From Coprinus comatus (Eukaryota; Basidiomycota; Agaricomycetes; Agaricales; Agaricaceae): a stretch of 64,000 bases of DNA. Shown here piece after piece: positions 1 through 11,804 of the stretch. The notes under the pieces are model-generated. The model saw only the letters and a list, made by a program, of their open reading frames with translations, was not told where the DNA came from and did no database searches. Positions within the stretch are counted from its first letter, which is position 1, and each line of letters starts with the position of its first letter. Made by a program: the position numbers and the translations under genes. The stretch spans positions 1,364,001 through 1,428,000 of the forward strand of contig JAWPGT010000001.1 in assembly GCA_034638255.1 (NCBI GenBank). Reading direction: 5' to 3'.

Positions 1-98
1 AGACCCTTCCGCGCTTGCAATTTATCCCTCCGCCGTCATTGTAGCGAATAGCAATTAGATATCGAGAGAATACACTCGGTATTAGTATCAGTATTATT
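1..98. other. Window edge, no gene seen
   Basis: The first 98 bp lie downstream of the hydrolase stop codon and show no coding sequence or motif that I can support. Confidence 0.5.
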
Positions 99-1643
99 CT
101 AGATGTAAGTCTCATCCCACACCGCCCCGTCCTGGCCCACAAACATTCTAAGCCCGTCATGGGCTGGCCTTACCCAGAGTTCCTTGCCGTCGCCCTGGAC
201 TCCCTGGATGAGCTCGATCCCCTCTCTCTCCGACTTGGTCAATTCTTCATCCTTTTTCAGCGTCCCTCCAACAACCTCTGTGATGGTCACATATTCCTCA
301 TGCGCAACCTCGTGACCGAAGCCTGTCAAATAAGTTCTTGTGGCTCCAATTCTACGTGCAATCGCAATCGATTGTGCAACTCCGAGGTGTGATGTGTGTG
401 GTCGAAGGCGCAAACAGTCCAATATTAGAGCCGGTAACCTTCCAGAAGATAGATTGCTGCGCAGCAATTTCCAAACCCGGTCGGGTATGTGAGAAACATC
501 AGAGATGTATACTACATGCTCTTGAATCTTAAATCCGAAGCACAACAATGGATAGATCTTTTCTTTTCTTTGTTCCTCCACCTTTGCAGTAACGCCGTTA
601 GCAAGGACCGGAGAAGGCTGCCTTGATGGTAGATTGCTATCCGTCTGGGTAGGTGTCGAAGGTAAAGTAGAATTTGGTGTAACAACATAAGCTGGCGGCG
701 GAACTTTTGAGAAAATCCGACCATGATGAACTTGGTTTAACACCAGCAATGTAAGCATTGGCGAACAACATTTTAGAAAATTGGTTAGTGAGCGACTTAC
801 TAGCAAATGGAGTGATTTTTACACCAGTATCCTCAATTTCAAAAGGTTCTCCATCACTGATGATATGATATTTGAAGTCTGGTACCTATGGTAAAGGATT
901 AAAATTGAAAGAAAGTTTAATTTAGCGGCCAACTTACATCACCACCTCCAGAGGCAAACTCCTTCGATACAAGGTAGGGAAAGGAACGCTGAATTTCGGT
1001 GAAGGTCTCCTGCGATAAATACACATCGATGTGAGGCTGGATTGCACCATTCAGGGTCCATCCTGATGTTATCTTATCAGTAAAATTGCTAGACCACAAT
1101 ATCCTGCAGTATACCTCGGAGGTCATCAAGACCATTCATAGCTGCGAAGCGCCTGTGTTAATGATGCTCGAGAAGACGATAATAAGTCACCATACCATCC
1201 GCATGGGCATGAGTTATTAGTAGAGCATCAATTCTTCGCAGACCGTATTTAGGAAACCATTCGACGGCGGCAGCTTGAAAAGTTTTTCCAGCATCAATGA
1301 CAATAGTCCTGTTATAACGGAAAGCGATTGAGTTCTAGTTAGCGCCCAGCTAACACATCACCGTGACGCACGGCAGACGTCAGGTGAAGGGATACATGAA
1401 AATGGTCACACACAATGATCGTCCATCTTTTGCTTTTACACGCAATGCAGCACCTGTGTTTCTACGCACATTCTTCTTGCCCTCAGATGTGAATGTTGAC
1501 AGGCACGTTCTGCACGGTGCCTCTTTTCCCGGGTCATAGGTGAGGCAAGCAAGATGCGGTATGCTCGACGAACAGCCAGTCCCCAGAAAGACGAGTTCCA
1601 CTGGGTTACTTGAGGAGGCGCTGAAGCACGTTGAAGAAGACAT
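99..1643 (-). CDS. Metallo-beta-lactamase-fold hydrolase (fungal PhnP-like family)
   Basis: This is a multi-exon gene starting at the ATG at 1641-1643 and stopping at 99-101. The N-terminus reads VELVFLGTGCSSSIPHLACL, the typical first strand of metallo-beta-lactamase-fold phosphodiesterases of the PhnP/RNase Z type. After an intron comes TIVIDAGKTFQAAAVEWFPK and the metal-binding motif THAHADAMNGLDDLR, whose codons are split by an intron near 1140-1195. Later exons carry HHGR and ISDVSHIPD, and then ILDCLRLRPHTSHLG with another likely metal-ligand histidine, followed by TYLTGFGHEVAHEEY near the C-terminus. Canonical HxHxDH is HxHxDA here; I recall the same variant in related fungal and plant proteins, so it is probably a family trait. 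The substrate is unknown; a cyclic phosphodiester is an inference from PhnP. Confidence is high for the fold and low for the reaction. Confidence 0.82.
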
Positions 1644-2102
1644 GGGCTTGATAGCTGGGATGAGCAGGATAAGTTATAAGGACCCAAGGGCGCCTTTTTC
1701 GATCGGTGAGATTATTAATGGATTATTGAAGCAGAAACGATGGACCGGAGAATGGCTGATTGCGACTGATGGCATGCTTACGGGTATATATGCATGCGCC
1801 TTGTTGACATGACGCTGGAAAAGTAACAGTGCCACCATGTCATAGACTAGCGAACCTTCACCAGTGCCACTGGGAAATATATAATTCAAAATCCTGACGG
1901 AACGACTCAGACTGCCGATCAATGTCAACTACATTTCCTTTTGTCCATATATTAACCTTGTGTGCCTCGTTCCCGAGATAACGACTACATCAAAGACTTC
2001 TCGAAGACCAATACATATTTGAAGACCAACCCCCCTCTGCAAGAATCACTTTAAATCACAAATAGCGATAGCGATACCCGATTGATGGAGCCTGTTCGGC
2101 AT
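1644..2102. other. Intergenic: upstream of the hydrolase, downstream of DRG2
   Basis: This is about 460 bp between the hydrolase start codon and the DRG2 stop codon; both genes lie on the minus strand. It should contain the hydrolase promoter and the DRG2 3' end. Short open frames occur on both strands, but none shows a recognisable protein or splice pattern. Confidence 0.6.
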
Positions 2103-4116
2103 TCACTTCGTAAAGACTATTGTAGTAACGGTTAGTGTATGTTTTCTCTCCGTACACCTACACTTACTTGAAACCACATCCTCGTCCTGGACCTGATGTA
2201 ACAGACTAACTTTTTGTGCGTGGGGCGAGAATTTACTAGATTTACCCTAAAAGATGTGTATGAGAGGCAGAAATCAATACTAGCCAATAATATCTAGTAC
2301 CCTGTAAAGTGCATACACCTCAATAATCTATCATTTAAGATGGAAAAAAATCAAGACACATACCATACAAGCGCATAGCGGAAATTTGGTGCGAGGGAAC
2401 GATGGATTCCATTACATACGTCCTACAGAACAACCTGTAAATCACTGCCCCGGTCTACTTCAAATTGTTCACTTCACCTCAATTGTTGCTCCTCTCCGGA
2501 GACAAATTGGATCCGATAAATCAGGTTGTGCGCCACGTTTTTTCGTGTAGACTTTTACAAGAGCTAAATCATCCCACATGCGGTCAATTAGGTAGTCTAA
2601 ACTAAAATGGCTGGGTCAGAAGTTGTGTGGTACAATAAAAGAGTATGCGTTACTTGAGTCCCATTTCACAACTAATCACAACACTGTTGGGTTGCCGGGC
2701 TATTTTATCCATTTGTTCCAGACTTATAGCATCCACCTTGTTGTAAACATCTACAGACATGGAGGTGAGTGTCTGCAAACACATTTGGAATTGGTTGTAG
2801 TGGGGGCTCACATAAACAAGGCACATATTTCCGAGTGCCTGAATTTTTATAAGGAGGCAGAAATCGTATTATGTATTGAAAAAAAGCTCACCAATGAGAA
2901 CATCGATGAATTCATCTGTTGTTATCTACGGCAGATGTCAGTAAAAAAAGGTAGATGGCAAAGGACCGAACATACATCTTCTCGTATCATCACATCACAG
3001 TTATGCAACTTTTCTGTCTTCTCATTACTTTTCTGGTACAAAAAACGAGCATTCGGCGTACCTGACGCAAGGATGGATCGGATAGTTCTTTCATCTGTCT
3101 TTGTAAGCTTGACGGTGGAGTTGAAAGCAATCTGGAATTGCTAACTCAGGTACTTGGCCGTGATAGAAAAACAAGTGTAACCAACACCACCTGTGGTTCT
3201 CTTCTTGAATACGACGTCTGGCTTGGTCTTATTCAACCGGATGCCGACAGCATCGAGTTCAATCTCCAATAACCTTCGTTGTTCATCTGATTTTGTAGCA
3301 TCTAACATAATGAGGATTAGGTCCGCAGTTTTCGCCGCTAACCAGGCGGTCAAACAAATGCAACAAATAAAGTCCAAGTACCACGCACTGGATACAACTT
3401 GGCGACCTCGACCTCTTCCCTGGCTGGCACCTTCGACAATTCCTGGCAAATCAAGCAACTGTATTCTGGCCCCTTTATACTCGATGACACCGGGAATAGC
3501 CTAACAGAAGGTGAGTTACGAACGGCCAACGGAAAGTTAAACTTACAGTCAGCGTTGTGAATTCATATGCGGCGGTTTCTGATGCAGTATGCGTGACTTT
3601 GCCCAGGAGAGTAGACTGAAATGAACAGTTGAGACTAGAGGGAATGAACGTCCCGGGTACGATCCTACCTTTCCAACGGATGGGAAGCCGATCAACGCTA
3701 CTCTGGCATCTCCTGATTTTTGCACATCGAACCCAGTACCACTAGGCCCCGATTTTGAGGTAGGTTCGAGTAGCTGTGCTCGGTAGCGAGCAAGCTTGGC
3801 CTTGAGCAAACCCAAATGGTACTCTGTGGCCTACTTCCATTTTTCAACCCATTAGTTTCTACGATTACATTGCCCGAGTATGATCACCTTATTCTTCTGG
3901 GCTTGATAAGAGTTTTGTTATTTAATGAAACGATAGACTACAGAGAATATGACACACTCTTAGCCATCTCCTCTTCAGGGACGAGAAACGCAAATGAGAT
4001 CAGCAAAAATGGGGCCAGGAGGGGGACCCTTACCCTCTATGTCTTTAATCTGGACATATTCTGTCAACTAGCGGACATTGTAAGGCAGGTGTAGATACCT
4101 TTTCTATGATGCCCAT
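2103..4116 (-). CDS. RBG2: DRG-family GTPase, DRG2/Rbg2 type
   Basis: This is a TRAFAC-class GTPase of the Obg/DRG family that, in known organisms, binds translating ribosomes with a DFRP/Gir2-type partner. The ATG is at 4114-4116 and the TGA at 2103-2105. Spliced, the N-terminus reads MGIIEKIKDIEEEMAKTQKN and continues [20 protein letters not shown], matching DRG2 residue for residue. The G1 loop is GFPSVGK followed by ST across an intron; G3 is [24 protein letters not shown] is the G4 motif. GISFNSTV-type sequence (here [12 protein letters not shown]), [10 protein letters not shown] and the C-terminal TGS segment [20 protein letters not shown] identify DRG2 over DRG1. The gene has about a dozen introns, and the first 21 codons are spread over four microexons. 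It is divergent from the MAPKKK gene with 90 bp between the two start codons. Confidence 0.93.
3830..4116 (-). other. Four consecutive microexons encoding the DRG2 N-terminus
   Basis: Reading the minus strand, exon 1 is 4099-4116 (18 nt), exon 2 is 4034-4049 (16 nt), exon 3 is 3958-3972 (15 nt) and exon 4 is 3888-3901 (14 nt); exon 5 begins at 3830. Together the first four exons give 63 nt, exactly 21 codons, and the product matches the conserved DRG2 N-terminus without gaps. The introns between them are 49, 61, 56 and 57 nt with GT-AG ends. The assignment rests on frame, splice signals and protein conservation together. Confidence 0.85.
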
Positions 4117-4206
4117 GGTGTGTAGAAGCGAAGATTATCTTGGTGTGATTACATAAACGTAATATATTAGAGTGACTGCTGAAGCCTCAAGTTCGTTCTA
4201 TGCATC
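4117..4206. promoter_or_regulatory. Compact bidirectional promoter, DRG2 / MAPKKK
   Basis: Only 90 bp separate the DRG2 ATG on the minus strand from the chosen MAPKKK ATG on the plus strand. The 5' UTRs and core promoters of both genes must lie here or overlap the coding ends. An extra ATG at 4200-4202, out of frame with the MAPKKK, lies just upstream of the chosen start. Confidence 0.6.
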
Positions 4207-4265
4207 ATGCATCGCCGCCACACTCCGACTCTCTTTCCGCATCTAGAGCAGGAAGTCAACGCTGA
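4200..4265 (+). promoter_or_regulatory. Overlapping out-of-frame upstream ORF at the MAPKKK start
   Basis: An ATG at 4200-4202 opens a 21-codon frame beginning MHHASPPHSDSLSA and ending at a TGA at 4263-4265. It overlaps the chosen MAPKKK start at 4207 in the +1 frame. If it lies within the mRNA, ribosomes would have to bypass it by leaky scanning, which could dampen MAPKKK expression. The transcription start is unknown, so its presence in the mRNA is inferred. Confidence 0.4.
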
Positions 4266-7200
4266 CGATGAACAAGATACTGGCATACACTGGGAGTCTA
4301 CTCCACAACGCCCCTACGGTCCTTCACCACCCCCAATAACTTCTTCATCCAATCCAAACCGCTCCCCGAACTTGCTCAAACGACATTCTGGTTCATTTTC
4401 TCCCCCACCCCAGCAACCTCAGACTTTTCCAAAGTACGAGATCTACAAACAGTTCCTACGACGTTATAGATCGGGTGAACAAGGGGACATCGATGATCCT
4501 CGCAATGATCCTGATGCGTATTACTATGCAACTCGCAGGCCTGGACAATTGGCAGACGCAGTTGATGTCAGTGACGAGGACGAGCCAGGTCATGGTATGA
4601 ACGCAAATGGTGATGGAACAATTGAGCGAGTACCAATACCGGTTGAAATGCCACACGCAGTCTCTGAACAAGAGACAGAGAGATTGGAATGGCAATCTAT
4701 GCTCACTTCTGTACTATCTGGGGAAGTACTCAAGTCAGAAAAGACACGCATAGCAGTTGCCCTCGAGTCTATGGGCGACGAACACCACAATACCCATCAT
4801 AACATATGGCTTGGCATTCGCGCTCGCTTCCACAATCGTTCCCCTGAAGAGGAGCGTAGGCGCTTAGAGGAGAAGAGGATTAGGCTAGTTGACCCTATCA
4901 TTGACGATATTCTCAAATTTCACGTCACTGGGACCGAGCTCAACAGTGATAGCACCACTCAAGCCCTTAACCAAGTCAATGCTCTTCTTAGAAGGCTCGA
5001 AGTTGCACAATCCTTATACCCTAGTCTTAAAGGATTCTACTCTGACAAACCCACCACAGCGGATGTGGCCTTCCAAGCTCGTTGTGACACCCTCAACACA
5101 TGGTCCACTTTGGTTACGACCTTGAGGCACCAGTTTTCAGTACTTCGTCGATGGACAGGCAGCGCTACTCTTGATGTCAATCAACCGAATACGAGCTCCG
5201 AGCTTGCCATCACCACCTCATCAACCCATAGCAAGGGGAGCCCAACGCCCACAATCGATGGTAGCAGCTTTGTAGAGAGGTTACTCAAGGAGGAATCAAT
5301 GCAGCGGACATTCGAGAAAGGTTTCTTGCTTACGGTCCATTCTTTCATTGATTCTGTGCGCAAGTCGCAAGTCAAGCTTGCAAAACATTTTAGGGAGATG
5401 AACCTTCCAACGTTTGAAAGTGATCTTGTCCCGCTTATATCGTTTCCAACCAAGTTGGCTCAGGCGTCCCTACGTTACCGCCTTGATTATGTTGAGAAAC
5501 TCAAAGATCCGGATGTCTTAATCGTTGACCAAATTACGGACGATCTGAAAATCAGCATCGGGCTCGCATGTACCTTGAAGCGTCAATACGAAGCTTTTCT
5601 TGCCCCTGATCCTGGAGGTAACTGGGTAATTCCACATTGCATCAGTAAAGACTATGACGCGACGATCCTTGAGGCCCTTAGTGCCTTCTTCAAATTGATG
5701 CACTGGAAACTAAAAAGCGGATCAAAGGGGATATACTTTAAGGAGACAGATATCCTTGAAGCACAGTGGGCTACCTTCAATGATGTGAGCTTAAGCACAG
5801 CTGGTGGTTCACGCTTGGTAGCAGAACAGATGTGGTATGTAGTCTTTTATATCGCACTTGACCGCATACATTGACATGTTCAAGCTCCTTGACTAATAAG
5901 CTAATGGTTAGAGTAACAAACTACTTCGAGACACAGATTCGATTGCCTGCATCAGCGGTTTCTGTGAATGAGAAGGAGAAGGAGAAAGAGAAGGAACTAA
6001 GGCGGGAACGGTTGAAGAATGGTAGCACATTATACGAACTCAGTGAATACCCAGCTCTAAACAAGAAGATGACAAATGAGCAGATAATTGGGTGGTTTGC
6101 CAAAATATTGGATAGCGTTAGGCTACGGTACAGAAAGTTATCTCGGTTTGCGAGGTAGGTTTTTCACGTTTGACTGCTCAAAATATCGTCTGACGTTATT
6201 CTAGAGTTCTCAGCCAGCGGTTCTCTAATTCTGCTGAATACTGTCTGGAGAACGTCCCTATAAGTGCTTTCATCAACACACTCGTAGTAACCGACCATTT
6301 TCTCGTCTACACCAAGCATATGGAAGAAGAGGGAATTTACGTCGTTGCGCCCAATTCTCTATGGGGGCGGGATGAGGTTATTCAACGAATTCTTTCAGAG
6401 GCATTCCAAGTAGATGAGGTTACCAATGCCGATGGTGTGCGGGTAGCTGAGGATGCTGGTTATGTGGGCCAAGAGTTTGAAGACGCTCGCTATCTGCTTA
6501 TTCTCACTCCCGAACAACACTTTCTCTGGACGGGAAGAGTCAGTGTCTATCCAACTGTATTCACCTTTGATTTGAAGGAGAGCCGTGTTCGCCTCATCGC
6601 CGATGGTCCACAACCGAGGCTTAACCTGGCAAAAACCGCATTCGAGAACATTTTTTCATCGAACTCGGAGGAAGGTGATATGGCTGAGTTTCTCACCACA
6701 CCTCTAACATGTGTTATCGATTTCCAAGCCCACCTTCCTGCCGTCAATCGTGAATTGAAAAAAATTGCTCGGTCCACAAGTCGTCTTGCGGAGTCTATTG
6801 TGGACTCGGTGCATCATGTACGTCAATCCCTTCGTACGACAGCTGGATATCAGGAGTTGCTGGAGAACTGGTACCTATTTGCATCGGAACAAGGCCAACA
6901 CGCTCAACGTTACATGGAAACCGTCTTCTTAGCCAACTTTAATCGGTTGATGGTGAAACTGGCGATCTCATGGGTATCCTTTATATGCGATGATTGCGAT
7001 CCGACAGATCGCAAAACGTTCAAATGGGCAGTGAATGCATTGGAATTTACGCATAATCGAACGAAACGTAACATACTTCAGCTGCCGGAGGAACAGTTCA
7101 ATATGCTACGACAGAAGGTTGCTAGCTGCATGACACTGTTAATCAGTCATTTCGACATTCTCGGCGCTCGTTCTACACTTGAAGCCCGGAGAGAGAAAGA

Positions 7201-8511
7201 GAGACAAGAGGAACGTCTTAAACGGCAAGCACCCACACAAGAAGATGAAGAAGATGAATTTTCTGGCTCTGTTGTGTCTGAGCATGATAATGCGTTCGCC
7301 TTCACGGATTCTAGTACTCGTGCAAGTTGGGCCAAGATTCTACAAGAAATTAAGAAACTAGAGGATTTGAGAGTAATAAGGGGGACACAGTATCGTATGT
7401 TGGGTAAAGTGTTGGACAACGAGAAACCAGAAGATCGTTCACTTGTATTCTTGGCTTCGTCAAGTTCCAATGTTTCTCTGCGGTGGCAGCAAGGGAAGTT
7501 TATTGGGGCTGGTGCCTTTGGTTCCGTTTATCTTGCTGTCAACTTGGATTCTGGCTCCCTCATGGCCGTCAAGGAGATCAAGTTCCAAGAATTATCCGGT
7601 TTACCCAACCTCTATACTCAAATCAAAGACGAATTGAGCGTTATGGAAATGCTCCATCATCCTAATGTCGTCGAATACTACGGTATAGAAGTGCATCGGG
7701 ACAAAGTCTACATATTCGAAGAGTACTGTCAGGGTGGAAGTTTGGCTTCTCTATTAGAGCATGGCAGAATCGAAGATGAAGGCATTATCCAGGTTTATAC
7801 GATGCAAATGTTGGAAGGTTTAGCATACCTACACTCTAAAGGTATTGTACATCGCGATATTAAACCTGATAGTGAGTCCGTCAGAACTTAAGCCTGAACT
7901 ATGTGCTAATGAATATGTTCAGACATCTTGCTTGATCATCTTGGAGTCATCAAATATGTTGATTTTGGCGCGGCCAAGATATTAGCCAAGAATCATCGTA
8001 CTTTCCAGAAATCTCGACGTGCTGATTACGGAGGGGTAAACTATACTGCAAATAGTTTCACTGCCATGAGTAACGGTCTAACCGGAACACCAATGTACAT
8101 GTCACCTGAAGTCATCAAGAACGACAAGCGCGGTAAACATGGTGCTATGGATATCTGGTCTTTAGGATGTGTTGTCCTGGAATTTGCTACTGGAAAGAAG
8201 CCGTGGAGCAATCTCGATAATGAGTGGTAAGTTTATTTTCTGTCTGTAAAATGACGACCACAGCCGAATCTATTATGTTTAGGGCAATCATGTTCCACAT
8301 TGGTGTTGCTACTCAGCACCCACCGTTGCCTGAACCTGATCAATTGAGCCTTCTAGGCATTGATTTCATTAGACAGTGTCTGATAATTGACCCTGGGTTG
8401 CGACCAACCGCGAGGCAGCTCATGGATCACCCATGGATGATAGATTTCCGTTATCCTGACGATACAGAAATTGTCGCAAGTCCCCCTATACACCCGACGA
8501 TGGGCCAGTAA
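4207..8511 (+). CDS. SSK2: MAP kinase kinase kinase, Ssk2/Ssk22/Wis4 type (HOG stress pathway)
   Basis: A protein of about 1,350 residues in five exons. The first ~1,080 residues form the long regulatory region typical of Ssk2/Wis4/MTK1. It starts with a Pro/Ser-rich disordered segment, then conserved helical sequence (for example EEERRRLEEKRIRLVDPIID and SESIVDSVHHVRQSLR-like stretches) and a charged EKEKEKEKELRRERLK run near 5970-6010. The C-terminal kinase domain has G-loop GAGAFGSV, AVKEI lysine, VHRDIKPD interrupted by an intron at about 7870, VDFGAAK and GTPMYMSPEVI. In known fungi this kinase phosphorylates Pbs2 after release by the response regulator Ssk1. Introns lie near 5839-5900, 6155-6204, 7871-7921 and 8227-8281. 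The first junction is ambiguous (see findings). The ATG at 4207 is preceded by an overlapping out-of-frame ATG at 4200. Confidence 0.92.
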
Positions 8512-8773
8512 TCCGACCATCAAAGAGATGTTATACCTCTCCAGCTATGCCCATACCTGCACCTGCTCTGGACTCGAACGACGTTTAATTACCTGTTATA
8601 ATTTTGCTGCTGTCCTGTTGATACCTCGCATCTATTTGTACATATACTCCACTTTATCTTCTTCCGGAATTACAATGCTTAGCATTTATAAAACTACACA
8701 CCGGTACACTAAATATTTCAGAGAAAAAATATAGCAACGCTAACATTGTAATAGTAACTACAATAATGTTGGA

Positions 8774-11239
8774 TCACTCTATGACCCAACGTTTTGTAAC
8801 TGGCTGTCCATAGTGAAGACTATTGTTCCTGGAATGAGCATAGGAGTAATAGCTATCCCAGCTAGAGGTCGACTTCTCGCTGTTGGTGGACCTATCAGAA
8901 GGTGCTCGGGTCAAAGCCTGTGCTGGAATGTTCATTCCCGGAGGTGGTGCTTGGTGGTAATATTGGGGGCGGCCGTTGTTGAACATTTGTCCATTATTGT
9001 GTGCTAAGTAGGCGGCGTTGAAGGTCGGCATAGGTTTTTCGGTTTGGGAGAAATCAGGGAAGTCAACCTTCTCAATATCTTCATATTCAGGAGTGACAAT
9101 GCCGAAACCATCACCTGGTAGCGCTTCTTGGGGAGAAACTACAGATTCTCTATTATCAGGTTGCTGTTAACAGAAATGAAAACTTGTGGACTCACGGTAG
9201 CGGATTAAACCACGACCAAAGTTCAAACGGCAGAGCACACCAAGGATCAGGCAAGCGACGGTCATGAAAACTGAAGCACACGCCATCACGGAGAAAAACC
9301 TCCAGGTAATGAAAGTCCAGCGGAAGGTAGTGGAAATAAACATGACACTCCACCCGCCGAGATACAAGAAGCACAGACCCAAGAAAACAAGCATGGTGAC
9401 TTTGAGCTCACGCCTGACACCGAACCAGCCCTATGGAGACAAATGTCAAAAGGTCTTGTGCAGTGGATTAAAAGATAACATACAGTCATAAGCCATGGTA
9501 CCAATAACTAGAGAAGTGTGAGTGATGTCTACTTGCGAGGCAAAGAAAAACTTACAACGAGGGTGAGAATTGAGGTTCCCATATAAACCTTGCGTATGTC
9601 CACAAGGTCACCAATAACACTATTTATCAAACGGTCGAGCCACAAAGAGACAGCCACAGCGATGAAGAACAAGCTCAGTTGAATAGTGATTGACAGAATC
9701 AAGACAAGTTTATACATCCTATTGATGACGAGGGATGCACCGACACGCTTAAAAGTCTGCCAACCAAAAAGCTGCAATCCTTTTCAGTATAATTAGCTGA
9801 TGGAAGCCGAAGTAATACAGACCTTGAACAACTTCCAGCTCAAGAAAGCAGAGATGAAAAGAGAAAGGATGTTCAGTGCAAGACTAGGAAACTCTGCGGC
9901 TCTGCGAGCGTTCCAAAAGAATTGACCAACAGGAAGTTTAACACCTGCGCATGCGCCGTTGGTCACGAGAAGATTGAATTCGTGACGGAAATTGGCAGTG
10001 TGAACAATTTGAAAGACACCCCAAGCAGATGCCATAATGTGCGTGACAAAGGAAGCAAGAATATGGGGAATAGATTCATTTAACAAGGCAACAACAGACA
10101 TTCCAAGGACCCAGAACTGGAATGCAATGAACACAACGTCCTCGCGTTTTGTATTTTCCAAGCTGAGCGAATACTTAGTAAACAATAAATATAAACCATG
10201 ATTATCACTCACACAGATACTGGATAGGTCAACGTGTTAAGGCATTTTTGGCTGATTTGCCCTTCAGATGATACATCTCGTCCAGATAATTCCTGGTAAT
10301 ATATGGTTAGAATAAATGTTTAACCAAGGCCGCAACACCTACAGCTGGGGCGCCTACATTCTCCTCATCGTTGTCTTCTTCTTCCTCTTCAGAACCTTCA
10401 TTGTCAGAGTCCTCATCATCACCAGAATCCGGGACAGAATCGTCGTCATCCACTTGTTGAATGGGTGGTGAGGATATGGGTGTGGCGGTAGGCTGGATTG
10501 TAGTAACGATGGATTGGGTCGATAAAGCTTGCAAACTAGAACTTGGTGCTACAGCAACACGTGTAAAAGTCACACTCGAAGAAATGGATGTCGGAGAAGA
10601 CGCAACCACTGCGTTTTGAGTCGCAGCAGGGATACTTGGAGTCTCCGTGGAGGTTCTCTGAGCTGTAGGTGACACGATTACAATCACAGACAAAGTATTA
10701 GTTTTGGACGAAGACGACGACGTTGAGGGAATCCCCGGGGTTGTAAAAGAGGCGACTGTAGAAGTAACTGTGGGTGTGGTAGAAATTTCTGCAGTGGGAG
10801 CAAATGTGGATGTCGTAGAATCTGAGGCTGACCAGAAAGCATTGTCATCTTGACTTTCAGTCCTATCCGTATTTAAGGACCATGCATCATGACAATTTCC
10901 ATCTTGTAAGTTGAGATTGGAAGGAACCCATTTACACACATGCAAAACCGAGTCCCGGAATAAGGGTAGACCATCTGCGCCGCCGTTTGATTGGACAACG
11001 TGTGTAAGAGAGCTGAATGCATCAGCATTGATCGTGAAGGCTCTGATTTGCAAACCAAGCTGGATGAAGAAATGGACGGTAGAGAAAACCAAATAGATGA
11101 TCGTGAGAGGGGAGAAAGTTACTCGCTCAATCTACAAGAAGATTAAGACCTCTGCCAAAAATGCAAGGACTCTATTACTCACGAAGAGTTTGGTGTATGC
11201 AGGCAAAGGTAAATAATTCCACACATATTTAACACGCAT
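8774..11239 (-). CDS. Unrecognised polytopic membrane protein with Ser/Thr-rich and acidic regions
   Basis: I do not recognise the family. The ATG is at 11237-11239 (MRVKYVWNYLPLPAYTKLF, then an intron) and the stop at 8774-8776. The order is: a first membrane segment (SPLTIIYLVFSTVHFFIQLG); a region with two cysteines (HVCKW and DGNCHDAW); about 130 residues dominated by Ser, Thr and Pro that resemble an O-glycosylated stalk; then an acidic run around 10345-10445 with DDDD and EEEEE. Six or seven more hydrophobic segments follow, for example AFQFWVLGMSVVALL, SLALNILSLFISAFLSW, LVLILSITIQLSLFFIAVAV and MLVFLGLCFLYLGGW. The C-terminal tail is polar and rich in Asn, Gln, Tyr and Ser. This suggests a surface or endomembrane protein with an extracytosolic mucin-like domain, but topology and function are not established. 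At least six introns. It is tail-to-tail with the MAPKKK gene, 262 bp apart. Confidence 0.72.
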
Positions 11240-11804
11240 GACGAAACTAAAAAAAAGGGGGGTTCAACGTCAACGTTCATGTTGTCGGCTTATTTTCAAG
11301 CATATAATACCTTCGGATGGCCCCAAAAAAAAGAAAGATAGGATTGAAGTTTGAACTTGCTAGGTACCACCAGGATCCCAATTGAAAGAGGAAGAATCTC
11401 CGCACAAATGGTACAGAAACTATTAAGAATGGACCAGCCCTATGAGAAGAATGAATGAAAGAAAAGAGGAAAGGACGGATGACACCCGGAGAGAAGAGAG
11501 GGTAACAATACTGTGCCCATCAACTAAGTATCCTCTCTCTCCATTGGCGTTAGGAGAGACGGTTACATAAGCGACAACCTTCATCATACAACGTCGACTA
11601 TTTTAGGTTGCGACGACGTTTGTATTCAGTAAGGATCCATTTTAGACAAATCTTCCCAACAACCACATCATATCACTTGATGTCGTCTCTACTAAGTATT
11701 AAATGTCATATTCTCCCCTTCGTCCGCTCATCATCTTAATCTACATTTTCATCGCGATAAATTAATTTCTAAACACACAAATTGAAACTCCTTGTCGTCA
11801 CATA
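11240..11804. other. Intergenic: membrane protein promoter and TFIIIC subunit 3' end
   Basis: This 565 bp stretch lies upstream of the membrane-protein gene and downstream of the TFIIIC subunit stop. It contains short A/G-rich runs near 11250-11340 and 11400-11510. I see no open frame of note, RNA gene or repeat. Confidence 0.6.

Noticed and set aside
2623..3144. 173-codon open frame on the plus strand
   Set aside because: It lies opposite the DRG2 C-terminal exons, whose GTPase and TGS sequences can be followed through six spliced exons on the minus strand. The plus-strand product is low-complexity and unrecognisable.
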